From DASVXQ01 sp040414855 (GTDB lineage: Bacteria > Actinomycetota > CALGFH01): DNA of 64,000 nucleotides. Location: contig JBEDUQ010000038.1 in assembly GCA_040414855.1 (NCBI GenBank), positions 62,001-126,000 on the forward strand. Reading direction: 5' to 3'. Position numbers and translations under genes: made by a program. The notes beneath the pieces were generated by a model. It was given only the letters and a program-made list of their open reading frames with translations, was not told the origin of the DNA and searched no databases. Within the stretch, counting starts at the first letter, position 1; every line of letters begins with the position of its first letter. This document shows, piece by piece, positions 41,470 to 50,046 of this stretch.

Positions 41470-41822
41470 GCCCTGGTCGGAGTCCGCTTCTCCTTGATCT
41501 TCGCCGCCTTGCCGATGCGATCACGCAGGTAGTAGAGCTTGGCGCGGCGGACGTCGCCCCTGGTGACCAGGTCGACGTTGGCGATGCTCGGGGAGTGGAC
41601 CGGGAAGGTCCGCTCGACCCCGACTCCGAACGAGACCTTGCGGACCGTGCAGGTCTCGCGCAGGCCGCCTCCCTGGCGCCGGATCACAGCGCCCTGGAAG
41701 ACCTGGATCCGCTCCCGGCTGCCCTCGACGACCCGTACGTGCACCTTGACGGTGTCGCCGGGGCGGAAGTCCGGGAGGTCGTCGCGCAACTGTGCGCGTT
41801 CGACCGCATCAGTGATCTGCAT
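41466..41822 (-). CDS. rplS: 50S ribosomal protein L19
   Basis: 118 residues, normal length. DFRPGDTVKVHVRVVEGSRE, RIQVFQGAVI and RTFPVHSPSIANVDL are the L19 hallmarks. L19 lies at the 30S-50S interface. ATG at 41822 has GGAGC just ahead. The leader has an extended -10-like GTGTTACCCT at 41906 and an inverted repeat (GCGGCGC/GCGCCGC with an inner CAACG/CGTTG) at about 41864-41893. Confidence 0.96.
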   Translation of the reverse strand: MQITDAVERAQLRDDLPDFRPGDTVKVHVRVVEGSRERIQVFQGAVIRRQGGGLRETCTVRKVSFGVGVERTFPVHSPSIANVDLVTRGDVRRAKLYYLRDRIGKAAKIKEKRTPTRA

Positions 41823-41905
41823 TGGGTGAAGCTCCTTCGTGGCCTTGAAAGAAGAGCCGAGATGCGGCGCGCAAGGCAACGAACGTTGCGCCGCGGCAAC
41901 GCCCG

Positions 41906-41915
41906 AGGGTAACAC
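41906..41915 (-). promoter_or_regulatory. Extended -10 promoter element for rplS-lepB
   Basis: GTGTTACCCT on the minus strand fits TGnTAnnnT. It lies 84 nt before rplS in the gap after trmD. It differs by one base from the GTGCTA core seen elsewhere. Confidence 0.35.
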
Positions 41916-41938
41916 GGTCCGCGCTCGTCACTCTACCC

Positions 41939-42051
41939 GTTCGGGCGGCGCGAGCACTCGTCCCGCTCCCGCTCGGTCAGGTCGGCCGCCTCCACTAGTT
42001 TGGGCGCCGGGAGCGCTCCTCCCGCTCCTGCTCGGTCAGGTCGGCGGCCTC
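41939..42051. repeat. Direct repeat of the trmD 3' end
   Basis: The last 54 bp of trmD coding sequence (41998-42051) recur at 41939-41992 with 7 mismatches, a 59-bp step. The downstream copy would read VEAADLTERERDECSRRPNG in another frame and lies after the trmD stop. Four of the seven differences are synonymous in the trmD reading. Confidence 0.88.
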
Positions 42052-42714
42052 GAGCAGGTCGGGCCGGACCTCGCGGGTTCGCTCGATCGAGCGGCGCCGC
42101 CGCCAGCTCGCGACCGCGCCGTGGTTCCCCGACCGCAGGACCTCGGGGACCTCGAGGTCCCGGTAGACCGCCGGGCGGGTGTACTGCGGGTATTCGAGCA
42201 GCCCGTTGGCGAAGGACTCGTCGGCGGCCGATTCGGCGTTGCCCATCACCCCGGGCACCAGCCGCGCGACCGCGTCGAGCACCACCAGCGCCGCGGACTC
42301 GCCGCCGGCGAGCACGAAGTCGCCGACCGAGAGGACCTCGTCCACCCGGGTGCGGACGCGCTCGTCGACCCCCTCGTAGCGGCCGCAGCACAGCACCAGC
42401 CGCGGCTCGACGGCGAGCCTGCCGGCGGCGCGCTGGTCGAAGCGGTCGCCGTCCGGCGCCAGCAGGATCACCCTGCCCGGGGTCTCGGCGAGCAGGTCGT
42501 CCAGCGCCTCGAACCAGGGCTCCGGTCGCATCACCATGCCGGCGCCGCCGCCGAAGGGCGCGTCGTCGACGGTGCGGTGGCGGTCGTGGGTCCAGTCGCG
42601 GAGGTCGTGGGTCCTGACCTCGATCAGCCCGCGCTCCCCCGCCTTGCCGAGCAGCCCGGCCCGCAGCGGCGAGTCGAAGAACTCGGGGAAGATCGTGACG
42701 ATGTCGCAACGCAC
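41995..42714 (-). CDS. trmD: tRNA (guanine-37-N1)-methyltransferase
   Basis: 239 residues. DIVTIFPEFF opens the protein, and the trefoil-knot S-adenosylmethionine site shows LCCGRYEGVDERV and SVGDFVLAGGE. The catalytic D lies in the flexible loop region ESAADESF. It methylates G37 of tRNAs read by CNN codons and prevents frameshifting. GTG at 42714 is chosen because homology starts there. rimM precedes it by 22 nt. The 3' end is duplicated just past the stop. Confidence 0.96.
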   Translation of the reverse strand: MRCDIVTIFPEFFDSPLRAGLLGKAGERGLIEVRTHDLRDWTHDRHRTVDDAPFGGGAGMVMRPEPWFEALDDLLAETPGRVILLAPDGDRFDQRAAGRLAVEPRLVLCCGRYEGVDERVRTRVDEVLSVGDFVLAGGESAALVVLDAVARLVPGVMGNAESAADESFANGLLEYPQYTRPAVYRDLEVPEVLRSGNHGAVASWRRRRSIERTREVRPDLLEAADLTEQEREERSRRPN

Positions 42715-42736
42715 GGCCGCCGGTCCCTCCAGTCCA

Positions 42737-43273
42737 TCACTCGGGGTCCAGCAGCCCCGGCATCGTCTGGACCACCAGCCTGCCCTCGTCGAGCTGCACC
42801 TCGACCAAGGCGGCGACGGCCGGCACCAGCGCGGTCCCCTCCTCGTCGGGGCGGCGCACCTCGAGCAGGTCGTGGGCGGCGCCGGGCAGCACGTCACTCA
42901 CCACGCCACGGTGGCCGCCGTGCTGGTCGACCACCTCGAGGCCGACGAGCTGGTGGCGCCAGAACTCGCCGGAGGCCAGCTCGCGGGCGGCGCTCAGCGG
43001 GATCGACAGGAGCTGACCGCGCAGCCGGTCGGCGGCGTCGCGATCCTCGACGCCTTCGAAGCTGACCAGCAGCCTGCCCTGGTGGAGGCGGGCGGCCTCG
43101 ATCACCAGCCGGCGCAGCGGCTCGCCGGACTCGGGGTCGCCGGCGCCGATCTCGGCGCCGGGCTCGAAGCGCTCGGGCGCGTCGGAGAGGATCTCGACGA
43201 TCAGCTCGCCGTGGAGCCCGTGGGGCCGCAGCACGCGGCCGACGATCATGCGCGCCGGCGCCGGATCGGCCAT
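42737..43273 (-). CDS. rimM: Ribosome maturation factor RimM
   Basis: 178 residues. The N-terminal barrel has IVGRVLRPHGLHGELIVE and the PRC-barrel half has EFWRHQLVGLEVVDQHGGHRG and DLLEV. RimM helps assembly of the 30S head by binding S19. ATG at 43273 is taken, with GAGGG 9 nt ahead; a GTG at 43279, overlapping the khpA stop, is possible. khpA-rimM-trmD is the standard order. Confidence 0.95.
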   Translation of the reverse strand: MADPAPARMIVGRVLRPHGLHGELIVEILSDAPERFEPGAEIGAGDPESGEPLRRLVIEAARLHQGRLLVSFEGVEDRDAADRLRGQLLSIPLSAARELASGEFWRHQLVGLEVVDQHGGHRGVVSDVLPGAAHDLLEVRRPDEEGTALVPAVAALVEVQLDEGRLVVQTMPGLLDPE

Positions 43274-43275
43274 GC

Positions 43276-43512
43276 TCACTCGCCCTCGGCGAGGACCTCG
43301 ACCTCGACCCGCTGCCCGGCGGGCGCCGCGGCCTTGACCAGCTTGCGGAGCGACTTGACGGTACGGCCGCCCCGCCCGACCAGCTTGCCGACGTCGTCGG
43401 GAGCGGCTCTGACCTCATAGGTCAGGCCGCGGTGGCCGCGGTACTCCGAGACGATGATGCGGTCCGGCTCGTCGACCAGCGCCCTTGCCAGATAGGCGAC
43501 GACCTCGCGCAT
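43276..43512 (-). CDS. khpA: KH domain RNA-binding protein KhpA
   Basis: 78 residues forming one KH domain. The RNA-binding loop is GKLVGRGGRTVKSLRKL. KhpA works with KhpB in firmicutes to bind mRNAs and affects cell division; its role in actinobacteria is less clear. ATG at 43512 is 6 nt from rpsP. It overlaps or abuts rimM. Confidence 0.92.
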   Translation of the reverse strand: MREVVAYLARALVDEPDRIIVSEYRGHRGLTYEVRAAPDDVGKLVGRGGRTVKSLRKLVKAAAPAGQRVEVEVLAEGE

Positions 43513-43518
43513 GGGTGC

Positions 43519-43854
43519 TCAGCTCTTCTTGGGGCGCTTGGCGCCGGCCTTCTCCCGGTGGGCGGCGGCCTTGGCGCGCCGCTCCTTGGCGGTCCGCTTG
43601 CGCTCCCCGAGCTCCTCGATGCCGGCGACCGCCAGCAGCTTGGCGACGGTCTCGGTCGGCTGGGCGCCGTTGGCGAGCCACGCGCGCGCCTTGTCGGTGT
43701 CGATCTCGATCCGCGACGGCTCGTTGCGGGGGTGGTAGAGGCCGATGTTCTCGATGAACCGCCCGTCGCGCGGGCTGCGCGAGTCGGCGACGACCACGCG
43801 GTAGTAGGGCGCCTTCTTCATGCCCATGCGCATGAGGCGGATCTTGACTGCCAT
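43519..43854 (-). CDS. rpsP: 30S ribosomal protein S16
   Basis: 111 residues. IRLMRMGMKKAPYYRVVVAD and RDGRFIENIGLYHP are the S16 core, and the 80-111 tail is Lys/Arg/Ala-rich, longer than in E. coli but usual in actinobacteria. S16 aids early 30S folding. ATG at 43854 has AGAAGGAGC ahead. Upstream, 110 nt separate it from ffh. Confidence 0.96.
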   Translation of the reverse strand: MAVKIRLMRMGMKKAPYYRVVVADSRSPRDGRFIENIGLYHPRNEPSRIEIDTDKARAWLANGAQPTETVAKLLAVAGIEELGERKRTAKERRAKAAAHREKAGAKRPKKS

Positions 43855-43935
43855 GAGTGTGGTTGCTCCTTCTGGGGTGGCCCGCCCGTCCCGGTAGGTC
43901 TGCCGTTCCCCGTGGTGCCGTGGTGGCCCGGGACT

Positions 43936-43954
43936 CGCGCGGCGCGGCCGCGCG
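43936..43954 (-). terminator. GC hairpin downstream of ffh
   Basis: Perfect 8-bp stem CGCGCGGC/GCCGCGCG with a 3-nt loop, 10 nt after the ffh stop. No T tract follows, so it may pause rather than terminate. Confidence 0.35.
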
Positions 43955-43964
43955 GTGACGCAGT

Positions 43965-45299
43965 CTACCTGGACAGGCCGAGCTTGCGCAGGCGCTTGGG
44001 GTTCATCCCGGCGAGCTGCTTCATCATCTTGCGGGCCTCGTCGAACTGCTTGATGACCGCGTTCACCTGCTGGGTGGTGGTGCCGGAGCCTCGCGCGATC
44101 CGGGCGCGGCGCGAGCCGTTGAGGATCTTGGGGTTGATGCGCTCGCTCGGCGTCATCGAGCGGATGATCGCCTCCACCCGCCCGAGATCGCGGTCGTCGA
44201 CCTCGACGTCCTTCAGCTCGCGGCTCATGCCGGGCAGCATCCCGAGCACCTGGTTGAGCGGGCCCATCTTCTTGACCTGCTGGAGCTGCTGGAGGAAGTC
44301 CTCGAGCGTGAACGAGGCCTCGCGGAGCTTGCGCTCCATCTGCTCGGCCTCGCGCTGGTCGACCAGCTCCTCGGCCCGCTCGATCAGGGTGAGCACGTCG
44401 CCCATGCCGAGGATCCGGCCGGCGAGGCGGTCGGGGTGGAACGGCTCCAGGTCGCCGATCTTCTCGCCGGTGGTGGCGAACTTGATCGGCACCCCTGTCA
44501 CCGAGCGGATCGACAGGGCCGCGCCGCCGCGGGCGTCGCCGTCGAGCTTGGACAGGATCACCCCGGTCACGTCGATGCCCTGCTTGAACGCGACAGCGGT
44601 CTGGACCGCGTCCTGGCCGGTCATCGCGTCGACCACCAGCAGGACCTCGGTCGGCTTGATCGCCTGGGCGACCGCGGCCGCCTGCGCCATCATCTCGGTG
44701 TCGATCGCCAGCCGTCCGGCGGTGTCGACGATCACCATGTCCCGCCCGGTCCGGTCGGCCTCGGCCACCCCGCCCGTGGCAACCTTCACCGGGTCGCCCG
44801 GCGAGCTGCCGTCCTCGGGCGCGAACACCGGCAGCTTGGCCTGCTCGCCGAGCACCTGGAGCTGCCTGACAGCCGCCGGCCGCTGGAGGTCGGCGGCGAC
44901 CAGCAATGGCTTGCGGCCCTTGCTGGCGAGGTGGCGCGCCAGCTTTGCGGCGGTGGTCGTCTTGCCGGAACCCTGAAGACCCGCCAGCATGATCGTGGTG
45001 GGCGGCCGTGGCGCGAGGTCGAGCGGCACGTTCCGCTCGCCCAGGGTGACGATCAGCTCCTCGTGGACGATCTTGATGACCTGCTGAGCGGGGGTGAGGC
45101 TCCGGGAAACCTCGTCGCCGACGGCGCGCACGCGCACGCGGGCGATGAAGTCTTTGACCACCTTGAAGTTGACGTCGGCCTCCAGCAGCGCCAGACGGAC
45201 CTCGCGCAGGGCGGCGTCCACCTGCTCCTCCGAGAGCCGGCCATGACCCCGGAGCTTGGTGAAGACATCCTGGAGGCGATCAGCGAGTGCATCGAACAC
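43965..45299 (-). CDS. ffh: Signal recognition particle protein Ffh
   Basis: 444 residues. The N domain is followed by the G domain with GLQGSGKTTTAAKLA (G107-T114), DTAGRLAIDTEMM and SKLDGDARGG, and the methionine-rich M domain near 320-440 with SGTTTQQVNAVIKQF. It targets membrane proteins to FtsY. GTG at 45299 gives the canonical start; the frame stays open far upstream but without homology. An extended -10-like ATGCTATCCC lies near 45340, in the divergent gap to the sensor kinase gene. Confidence 0.97.
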   Translation of the reverse strand: MFDALADRLQDVFTKLRGHGRLSEEQVDAALREVRLALLEADVNFKVVKDFIARVRVRAVGDEVSRSLTPAQQVIKIVHEELIVTLGERNVPLDLAPRPPTTIMLAGLQGSGKTTTAAKLARHLASKGRKPLLVAADLQRPAAVRQLQVLGEQAKLPVFAPEDGSSPGDPVKVATGGVAEADRTGRDMVIVDTAGRLAIDTEMMAQAAAVAQAIKPTEVLLVVDAMTGQDAVQTAVAFKQGIDVTGVILSKLDGDARGGAALSIRSVTGVPIKFATTGEKIGDLEPFHPDRLAGRILGMGDVLTLIERAEELVDQREAEQMERKLREASFTLEDFLQQLQQVKKMGPLNQVLGMLPGMSRELKDVEVDDRDLGRVEAIIRSMTPSERINPKILNGSRRARIARGSGTTTQQVNAVIKQFDEARKMMKQLAGMNPKRLRKLGLSR

Positions 45300-45458
45300 G
45301 AGTGTGTGTGGATTCCTTCTTGAGGATTGGACGGGATAGCATCTGTCGTCGAAGTCAAGGATAGCTTGTCCTCCGCGTGAGCCGTGCGCGGGAGCTGCGA
45401 GCGGGCGCGGGTCCCGGGTGCGCTCGGCCGCGAGGAGCGGCGTGGCGAGGGAGCTCGT

Positions 45459-47876
45459 ATGAGCGCGACGGCCGGTTGGCCAACGGCGTCCGCGCGGCGC
45501 GCCAATGCCCTGGTGATCGGACGCTGGTTCGGCCTCAGCGCGGTCGTGTTCGCGCTGACCTGGCTGCTGGTGACCGAACCGAACTGGTTTGCGGTCATCG
45601 CCCTCGGCCTGGTGGTCCTGGTCGCCATCGCCAACTTCGTACAGCGGCACTTCCTGATGGCTCTCCAGGCGACCGCCGATGACACCTCGCGGGCGGCGTT
45701 GCGCTCCCGCGTGACCCTGATCAGGAACATCCGCGCGAGCGGCGTGGTTTTGCTCGCGCTCGACACCTTCCTGATCGTGCTGACCGCCCTGGCGCTGGTC
45801 CACGAGCGCAGCGGTGGCTTCTGGGCACTGCTCGGCTGGCTGCCGGTCGAGGGCGCGCTCACTGGCGGCACCGTCACCGCCATGGTCGCCGGCGCGGCCT
45901 CGGTCATCGGTGTGATCGTCTACGACGCGGTCGGGCGCGGCGGGATTCCGTCGTTCGCGCCGGGCAGCGGGCTGTTCGTGCGGGTGGTCGACCTGGTCGG
46001 CGTCACCGCGGTGATGATCGGCATGGAGCGCTCGCTGACCCGTGGCGAGCGGTTCATGAGCGAGCGCAACGACGAGCTGACCGACCTGGTCACCCGCGAG
46101 CGCGCCGCCAGGGCAGAGCTGGAGGCCTTCTCCAACATCGTGCTCGCCGGAGTCGCCAACCGGGGCGACCTGGAGGGCACCCTCCAGTCGATGACCTCGG
46201 TGGTGGCCAGCAACCTCGACTACGAGCGCATGGCCGTGTTCATGATCGAGGAGAACCGGCTGCGGCTGTACTCGTGGTTCGGCGACTGGCCCGGCTCGCC
46301 GTCGTTCACCCTGCCGCTCGGCCCGGGCAGCATCGTCGGCAAGGTCGCCAGGTCCGGGGAGCCGGTGCTGGTCGACGACACCACCACGACCCCCGACTAC
46401 TTCGCGACCGCGCCCGACACCAAGTCGGAGATCTGCGTGCCGATCCGGATCGGCGGGCGCGTGCTCGGCACCGTCAACGTCGAGTCGCCGCGGGACCACG
46501 CCTACACCAAGGACGACCTCGACCAGCTCCAGCGGCTGGCCGACCAGATGGCGGTGGTGGTCGACAACGCCAGGCTGTTCGACGCCCAGCGCGAGACCGC
46601 CCTCCGCGAGAGCTCGGCGCGGCGCGAGATCGAGGCGGTCAGCCGCGCGGTGGTCGCCAGCGTCAGGGTGGGGAGCTACCAGGCCGCGCTCGACCGCATG
46701 CTGGCGCAGGTGGCCGACGTGCTCGGCTACGAGGCGCTCGGCTTCGCCGCGCCCGACGGCAACGGGCGGCTGCGGATCCGCGGCGCCGCCGGCTTCCCGC
46801 CCGAGGTGGTCCACCGTCAGCCGCTGGTCGGCGAGGCCGGCGTCACCGGGCGCGCCTTCGCCACCGAGCAGCCCATGCGCACCCGCAAGGCGGACGGCGA
46901 CAGCGGCTGGCTGACCCGCAACGACGGCGTGAGGACCTGGGAGCTCGCGGTGCCGGTGCGGCTGGAGGGCCGGATCCTCGGGGTGCTCACCGCCCGGTCG
47001 ACCAGGCCGGACGCGTTCGAGGAGGACGACCTGCCGCGCCTGGCGCGGATCGCCGACCAGCTCGCGGTGGTGATCGAGCGGGCCCGCCTGGCCGAGGGGG
47101 AGGCCGAGACCACCGCGCGGCTCAAGCTGCTCGACCAGATGCGCGACGACTTCGTGGCGATGACCACCCACGAGCTGCGGACCCCGCTGACCGTCATCCG
47201 CGGCTTCACCGCCACCCTGCTGCGACCCAACGTCGCCCTGGACCCGGAGGAGCAGCGCCACTTCGTCCAGGTCATCGACCGCCAGACCGCCCGCCTGGCC
47301 CGGCTGGTCGAGGACCTCCTGCTGGTCTCGCGGATGCAGGCCGGCATGCTGGAGGTCTCTCTGGGGGTCCACGACCCGGTCGACCTGCTCACCGACTACA
47401 ACGAGGAGTGGCCGAAGGAGCCCGCGCCGGTGTTCCTCGACATGGGCCGCGACCTGCCCAACGTCCGCACCGACCCGGACCGCCTCGCCCAGGTGATGCG
47501 CAACCTGGTCGACAACGCCCAGCGCTACGGCGCCGGCAGCCCGATCCGGGTGAGCGCGCGCCGCGCCATGCGCGAGCTGGTCATCGAGGTGAAGGACCAG
47601 GGCCCCGGCATCGACGCGGCCGAGCTGCCGTACGTGTTCGAGCGCTTCCGCCAGGCTGGCTCGTCCAGCGCGCACCGCGCCGGCATGGGGCTCGGCCTCT
47701 ACATCACCAAGCAGCTGGTCACCGCGCTCAGCGGCACCATCGAGGTGGAGTCGGCACCGGGCCGGGGCACGACCTTCCGGGTGCGGCTGCCCGCGGAGCG
47801 GGCGAGGTCCCTGCCGGCGCGGCCCAACGTCACCTTCCCGACCACACCGTACCTGCGGCGCCAGGCGCCCGGCTGA
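45459..47876 (+). CDS. GAF-domain sensor histidine kinase
   Basis: 805 residues. Five or so membrane helices fill the first 190 residues (for example 25-38, 44-60, 97-113, 138-156, 174-189), then a short coiled coil, two GAF domains (about 235-375 and 405-560), and a HisKA/HATPase module with H571 in TTHELRTPLT, NLVDNAQRYG, DQGPGID and GMGLGLYI. It should autophosphorylate in response to a ligand bound by a GAF domain or to a membrane cue. ATG at 45459 has GAGGGAG ahead. No response regulator is adjacent, so its partner is elsewhere. It and the next gene are the only plus-strand genes in the right half of the window. Confidence 0.94.
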   Translation: MSATAGWPTASARRANALVIGRWFGLSAVVFALTWLLVTEPNWFAVIALGLVVLVAIANFVQRHFLMALQATADDTSRAALRSRVTLIRNIRASGVVLLALDTFLIVLTALALVHERSGGFWALLGWLPVEGALTGGTVTAMVAGAASVIGVIVYDAVGRGGIPSFAPGSGLFVRVVDLVGVTAVMIGMERSLTRGERFMSERNDELTDLVTRERAARAELEAFSNIVLAGVANRGDLEGTLQSMTSVVASNLDYERMAVFMIEENRLRLYSWFGDWPGSPSFTLPLGPGSIVGKVARSGEPVLVDDTTTTPDYFATAPDTKSEICVPIRIGGRVLGTVNVESPRDHAYTKDDLDQLQRLADQMAVVVDNARLFDAQRETALRESSARREIEAVSRAVVASVRVGSYQAALDRMLAQVADVLGYEALGFAAPDGNGRLRIRGAAGFPPEVVHRQPLVGEAGVTGRAFATEQPMRTRKADGDSGWLTRNDGVRTWELAVPVRLEGRILGVLTARSTRPDAFEEDDLPRLARIADQLAVVIERARLAEGEAETTARLKLLDQMRDDFVAMTTHELRTPLTVIRGFTATLLRPNVALDPEEQRHFVQVIDRQTARLARLVEDLLLVSRMQAGMLEVSLGVHDPVDLLTDYNEEWPKEPAPVFLDMGRDLPNVRTDPDRLAQVMRNLVDNAQRYGAGSPIRVSARRAMRELVIEVKDQGPGIDAAELPYVFERFRQAGSSSAHRAGMGLGLYITKQLVTALSGTIEVESAPGRGTTFRVRLPAERARSLPARPNVTFPTTPYLRRQAPG

Positions 47877-47896
47877 GCCCGACCAAGGAGGCTCCA

Positions 47897-48871
47897 ATGG
47901 AGTACGCCCACCTCGGCCGCACCGGGCTGCTGGTCAGCCGGCTGTGTCTCGGGACCATGAACTTCGGCCCGCTGACCACCGAGGCGGATTCCCACGCGAT
48001 CATGGACCGTGCCCTCGAGCACGGCATCAACTTCTTCGACACCGCCAACGTTTACGGCCGGAAGAAGGGCGAGGGTGTCACCGAGCAGATCGTCGGCCGC
48101 TGGTTCGCCAAGGGCGGCGGGCGCCGCGAAAAGGTGGTCATCGCCAGCAAGGTCTACGGCTCGATGGGCGACTGGCCGAACCAGGGCAAGCTGTCGGCCG
48201 CCGCCATCGTGCGCGAGTGCGAGGCGTCGCTGCGCCGCCTCCAGACCGACCGCATCGACCTCTACCAGATGCACCACGTCGACCTCGAGACCCCGTGGGA
48301 CGAGATCTGGCAGGCGATGGAGACGCTGGTGGCGCAGGGCAAGGTCGTCTACGTCGGCTCGTCGAACTTCGCCGCATGGAACATCGTCCAGGCGATCGAG
48401 ACGGCCCGGTCGCGCAACTTCCTCGGCCTGGTCAGCGAGCAGTCGCTCTACAACCTCGCCGAGCGCACTGTCGAGCTGGAGGTGCTGCCCGCCTGCCGCG
48501 CCTACGGCGTCGGGGTGATCCCATGGAGCCCGCTGCACGGCGGGCTGCTCGGCGGGATCCTGCGCAAGCAGGAGAAGGAGGGGCGCAGCTCCGGGGGCCG
48601 GGCCGCCGACGGGCTCCAGAAGCACCGCTCGCGGGTCCAGGAGTACGAGGAGCTCTGCGACGAACTGGGCGCGCGGCCTGCCGACGTGGCGCTGGGCTGG
48701 CTGGTGGCGCAGCCCGGCGTGACCGCGCCGATCATCGGGCCGCGGACCATGGAGCACCTCGACGGCGCGCTCGGCGCCCTCGAGGTCAAGCTCGACGACA
48801 AGGCGCTCAGCCGTCTCGACCAGATCTGGCCCGGTCCCGGCGGCGCCGCCCCCGGCGCCTACGCCTGGTAG
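47897..48871 (+). CDS. Aldo/keto reductase
   Basis: 324 residues. The catalytic tetrad D48, Y53, K85 and H126 is intact in FFDTANVYG, IASKVYG and YQMHHVD. The NADPH-binding end IIGPRTMEHLDGAL is present. The family reduces aldehydes and ketones on a TIM barrel; the K-channel beta-like shape of the loops suggests a general reductase, but the substrate is unknown. ATG at 47897 follows AAGGAGG. It lies 20 nt after the kinase gene and ends 5 nt from the convergent ftsY end. Confidence 0.94.
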   Translation: MEYAHLGRTGLLVSRLCLGTMNFGPLTTEADSHAIMDRALEHGINFFDTANVYGRKKGEGVTEQIVGRWFAKGGGRREKVVIASKVYGSMGDWPNQGKLSAAAIVRECEASLRRLQTDRIDLYQMHHVDLETPWDEIWQAMETLVAQGKVVYVGSSNFAAWNIVQAIETARSRNFLGLVSEQSLYNLAERTVELEVLPACRAYGVGVIPWSPLHGGLLGGILRKQEKEGRSSGGRAADGLQKHRSRVQEYEELCDELGARPADVALGWLVAQPGVTAPIIGPRTMEHLDGALGALEVKLDDKALSRLDQIWPGPGGAAPGAYAW

Positions 48872-48876
48872 CGGAG

Positions 48877-50046
48877 CTACGCGGGCTCGTCGGCGAGCAG
48901 GGCGTCGACGAACGCCTCGGGGTCGAAGGGGGCGAGGTCGTGCGCGGCCTCGCCCAGCCCGACCAGCTTGACGGGGATCCCGAGCTCGCGCTGGACCGCG
49001 ATCACGATCCCGCCCTTGGCGGTGCCGTCCAGCTTGGTCAGCACCAGCCCGGTGACCCCGACCGAGTCGGTGAACTGGCGCGCCTGCGCCAGCCCGTTCT
49101 GGCCGGTGGTGGCGTCCAGCACCAGCAGCACCTCGCGGACGTTGCCCTGCTCGCGCTCGATGATCCGGCGGAGCTTGCGCAGCTCCTCCATCAGGTTGGT
49201 CTTGGTGTGGAGGCGGCCGGCGGTGTCCACCAGCAGCACGTCGGCTCGCCTCGCCCGCGCCGAGGCGAGCCCGTCGAAAGCGACCGCGGCCGGGTCCGCG
49301 CCGGCCTGGTGACGGATCACCGGTGCGCCGACCCGCTCGCCCCAGATCACCAGCTGCTCGGTCGCCGCCGCCCGGAAGGTGTCGGCGGCCGCCAGCACGA
49401 CCTGCTTGCCCTCCTCGGACAGGGCCAGGGCGAGCTTGCCGACGGTGGTGGTCTTGCCGGTGCCGTTCACGCCCACCACCAGCACGATCCCCGGGCGCCG
49501 GTCCTCCTCGATGAGGTCGAGGTTGAGCGTCCGGTCGCCGCTGCCGACCTCCTCCAGCAGCGCCTGGCGCAGCAGCTCGCGGAGCTGCGGTCCGCTGGCC
49601 CGCTCGGCGCGGGCACGGTCGCGCAGGCGCTCGATCAGCTCGGTGGTGGTGGTCACGCCGACGTCGGCGGACAGCAGCGCCTCCTCGAGCTCCTCCCAGG
49701 CCTCCTCGTCGCCGGTGCCCCTGGTGAGCAGGCCGGACATGCCCTGCGCGATCGCCGCGCGCGAACGGCCGAGCCGCTCGCGGAAGCGGCGCCGCGGGGC
49801 GATGACCTCCTCGGTGGCGGTGGCCACGCCGGGCGGCTCGCCAGGCGGGCCCTCGCCCTCGTCAGGGGGCGCCGACGGGCCGGGCGGCGGCGGTTGCTCC
49901 GGCGGCCGCGGCTCCCGGTCGAGGACGGTCGTCCCGCCGCCCCGCTCGTCCTCGTGGCGCCCGCGGCGCCCGGCGACCAGCGGGACGATCGCGACGGCCG
50001 CGATGACCAGCACCGCGACCACGATCAGCAACAGCTCCACAACCAC
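48877..50046 (-). CDS. ftsY: Signal recognition particle receptor FtsY
   Basis: 389 residues. Unlike E. coli FtsY it has an N-terminal membrane helix (4-24), then a Pro/Glu-rich linker to about 85 and the NG domain with GVNGTGKTTT (192-201), DTAGRLHTKTNLM and TKLDGTAKGG. It docks the ribosome-SRP complex on the membrane. GTG at 50046 abuts the smc stop at 50047. The membrane helix form is common in actinobacteria. Confidence 0.96.
   Translation of the reverse strand: MVVELLLIVVAVLVIAAVAIVPLVAGRRGRHEDERGGGTTVLDREPRPPEQPPPPGPSAPPDEGEGPPGEPPGVATATEEVIAPRRRFRERLGRSRAAIAQGMSGLLTRGTGDEEAWEELEEALLSADVGVTTTTELIERLRDRARAERASGPQLRELLRQALLEEVGSGDRTLNLDLIEEDRRPGIVLVVGVNGTGKTTTVGKLALALSEEGKQVVLAAADTFRAAATEQLVIWGERVGAPVIRHQAGADPAAVAFDGLASARARRADVLLVDTAGRLHTKTNLMEELRKLRRIIEREQGNVREVLLVLDATTGQNGLAQARQFTDSVGVTGLVLTKLDGTAKGGIVIAVQRELGIPVKLVGLGEAAHDLAPFDPEAFVDALLADEPA

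Noticed and set aside
41933..42709. A 258-codon minus-strand frame overlapping trmD
   Set aside because: It is a frame-shifted shadow of trmD that is extended only because the duplicated trmD end lies downstream.
45300..47897. Large minus-strand frame extending ffh by about 860 codons opposite the sensor kinase
   Set aside because: The ffh start at 45299 is supported by the canonical N-terminus, and the upstream part is antisense to a well-supported kinase gene.
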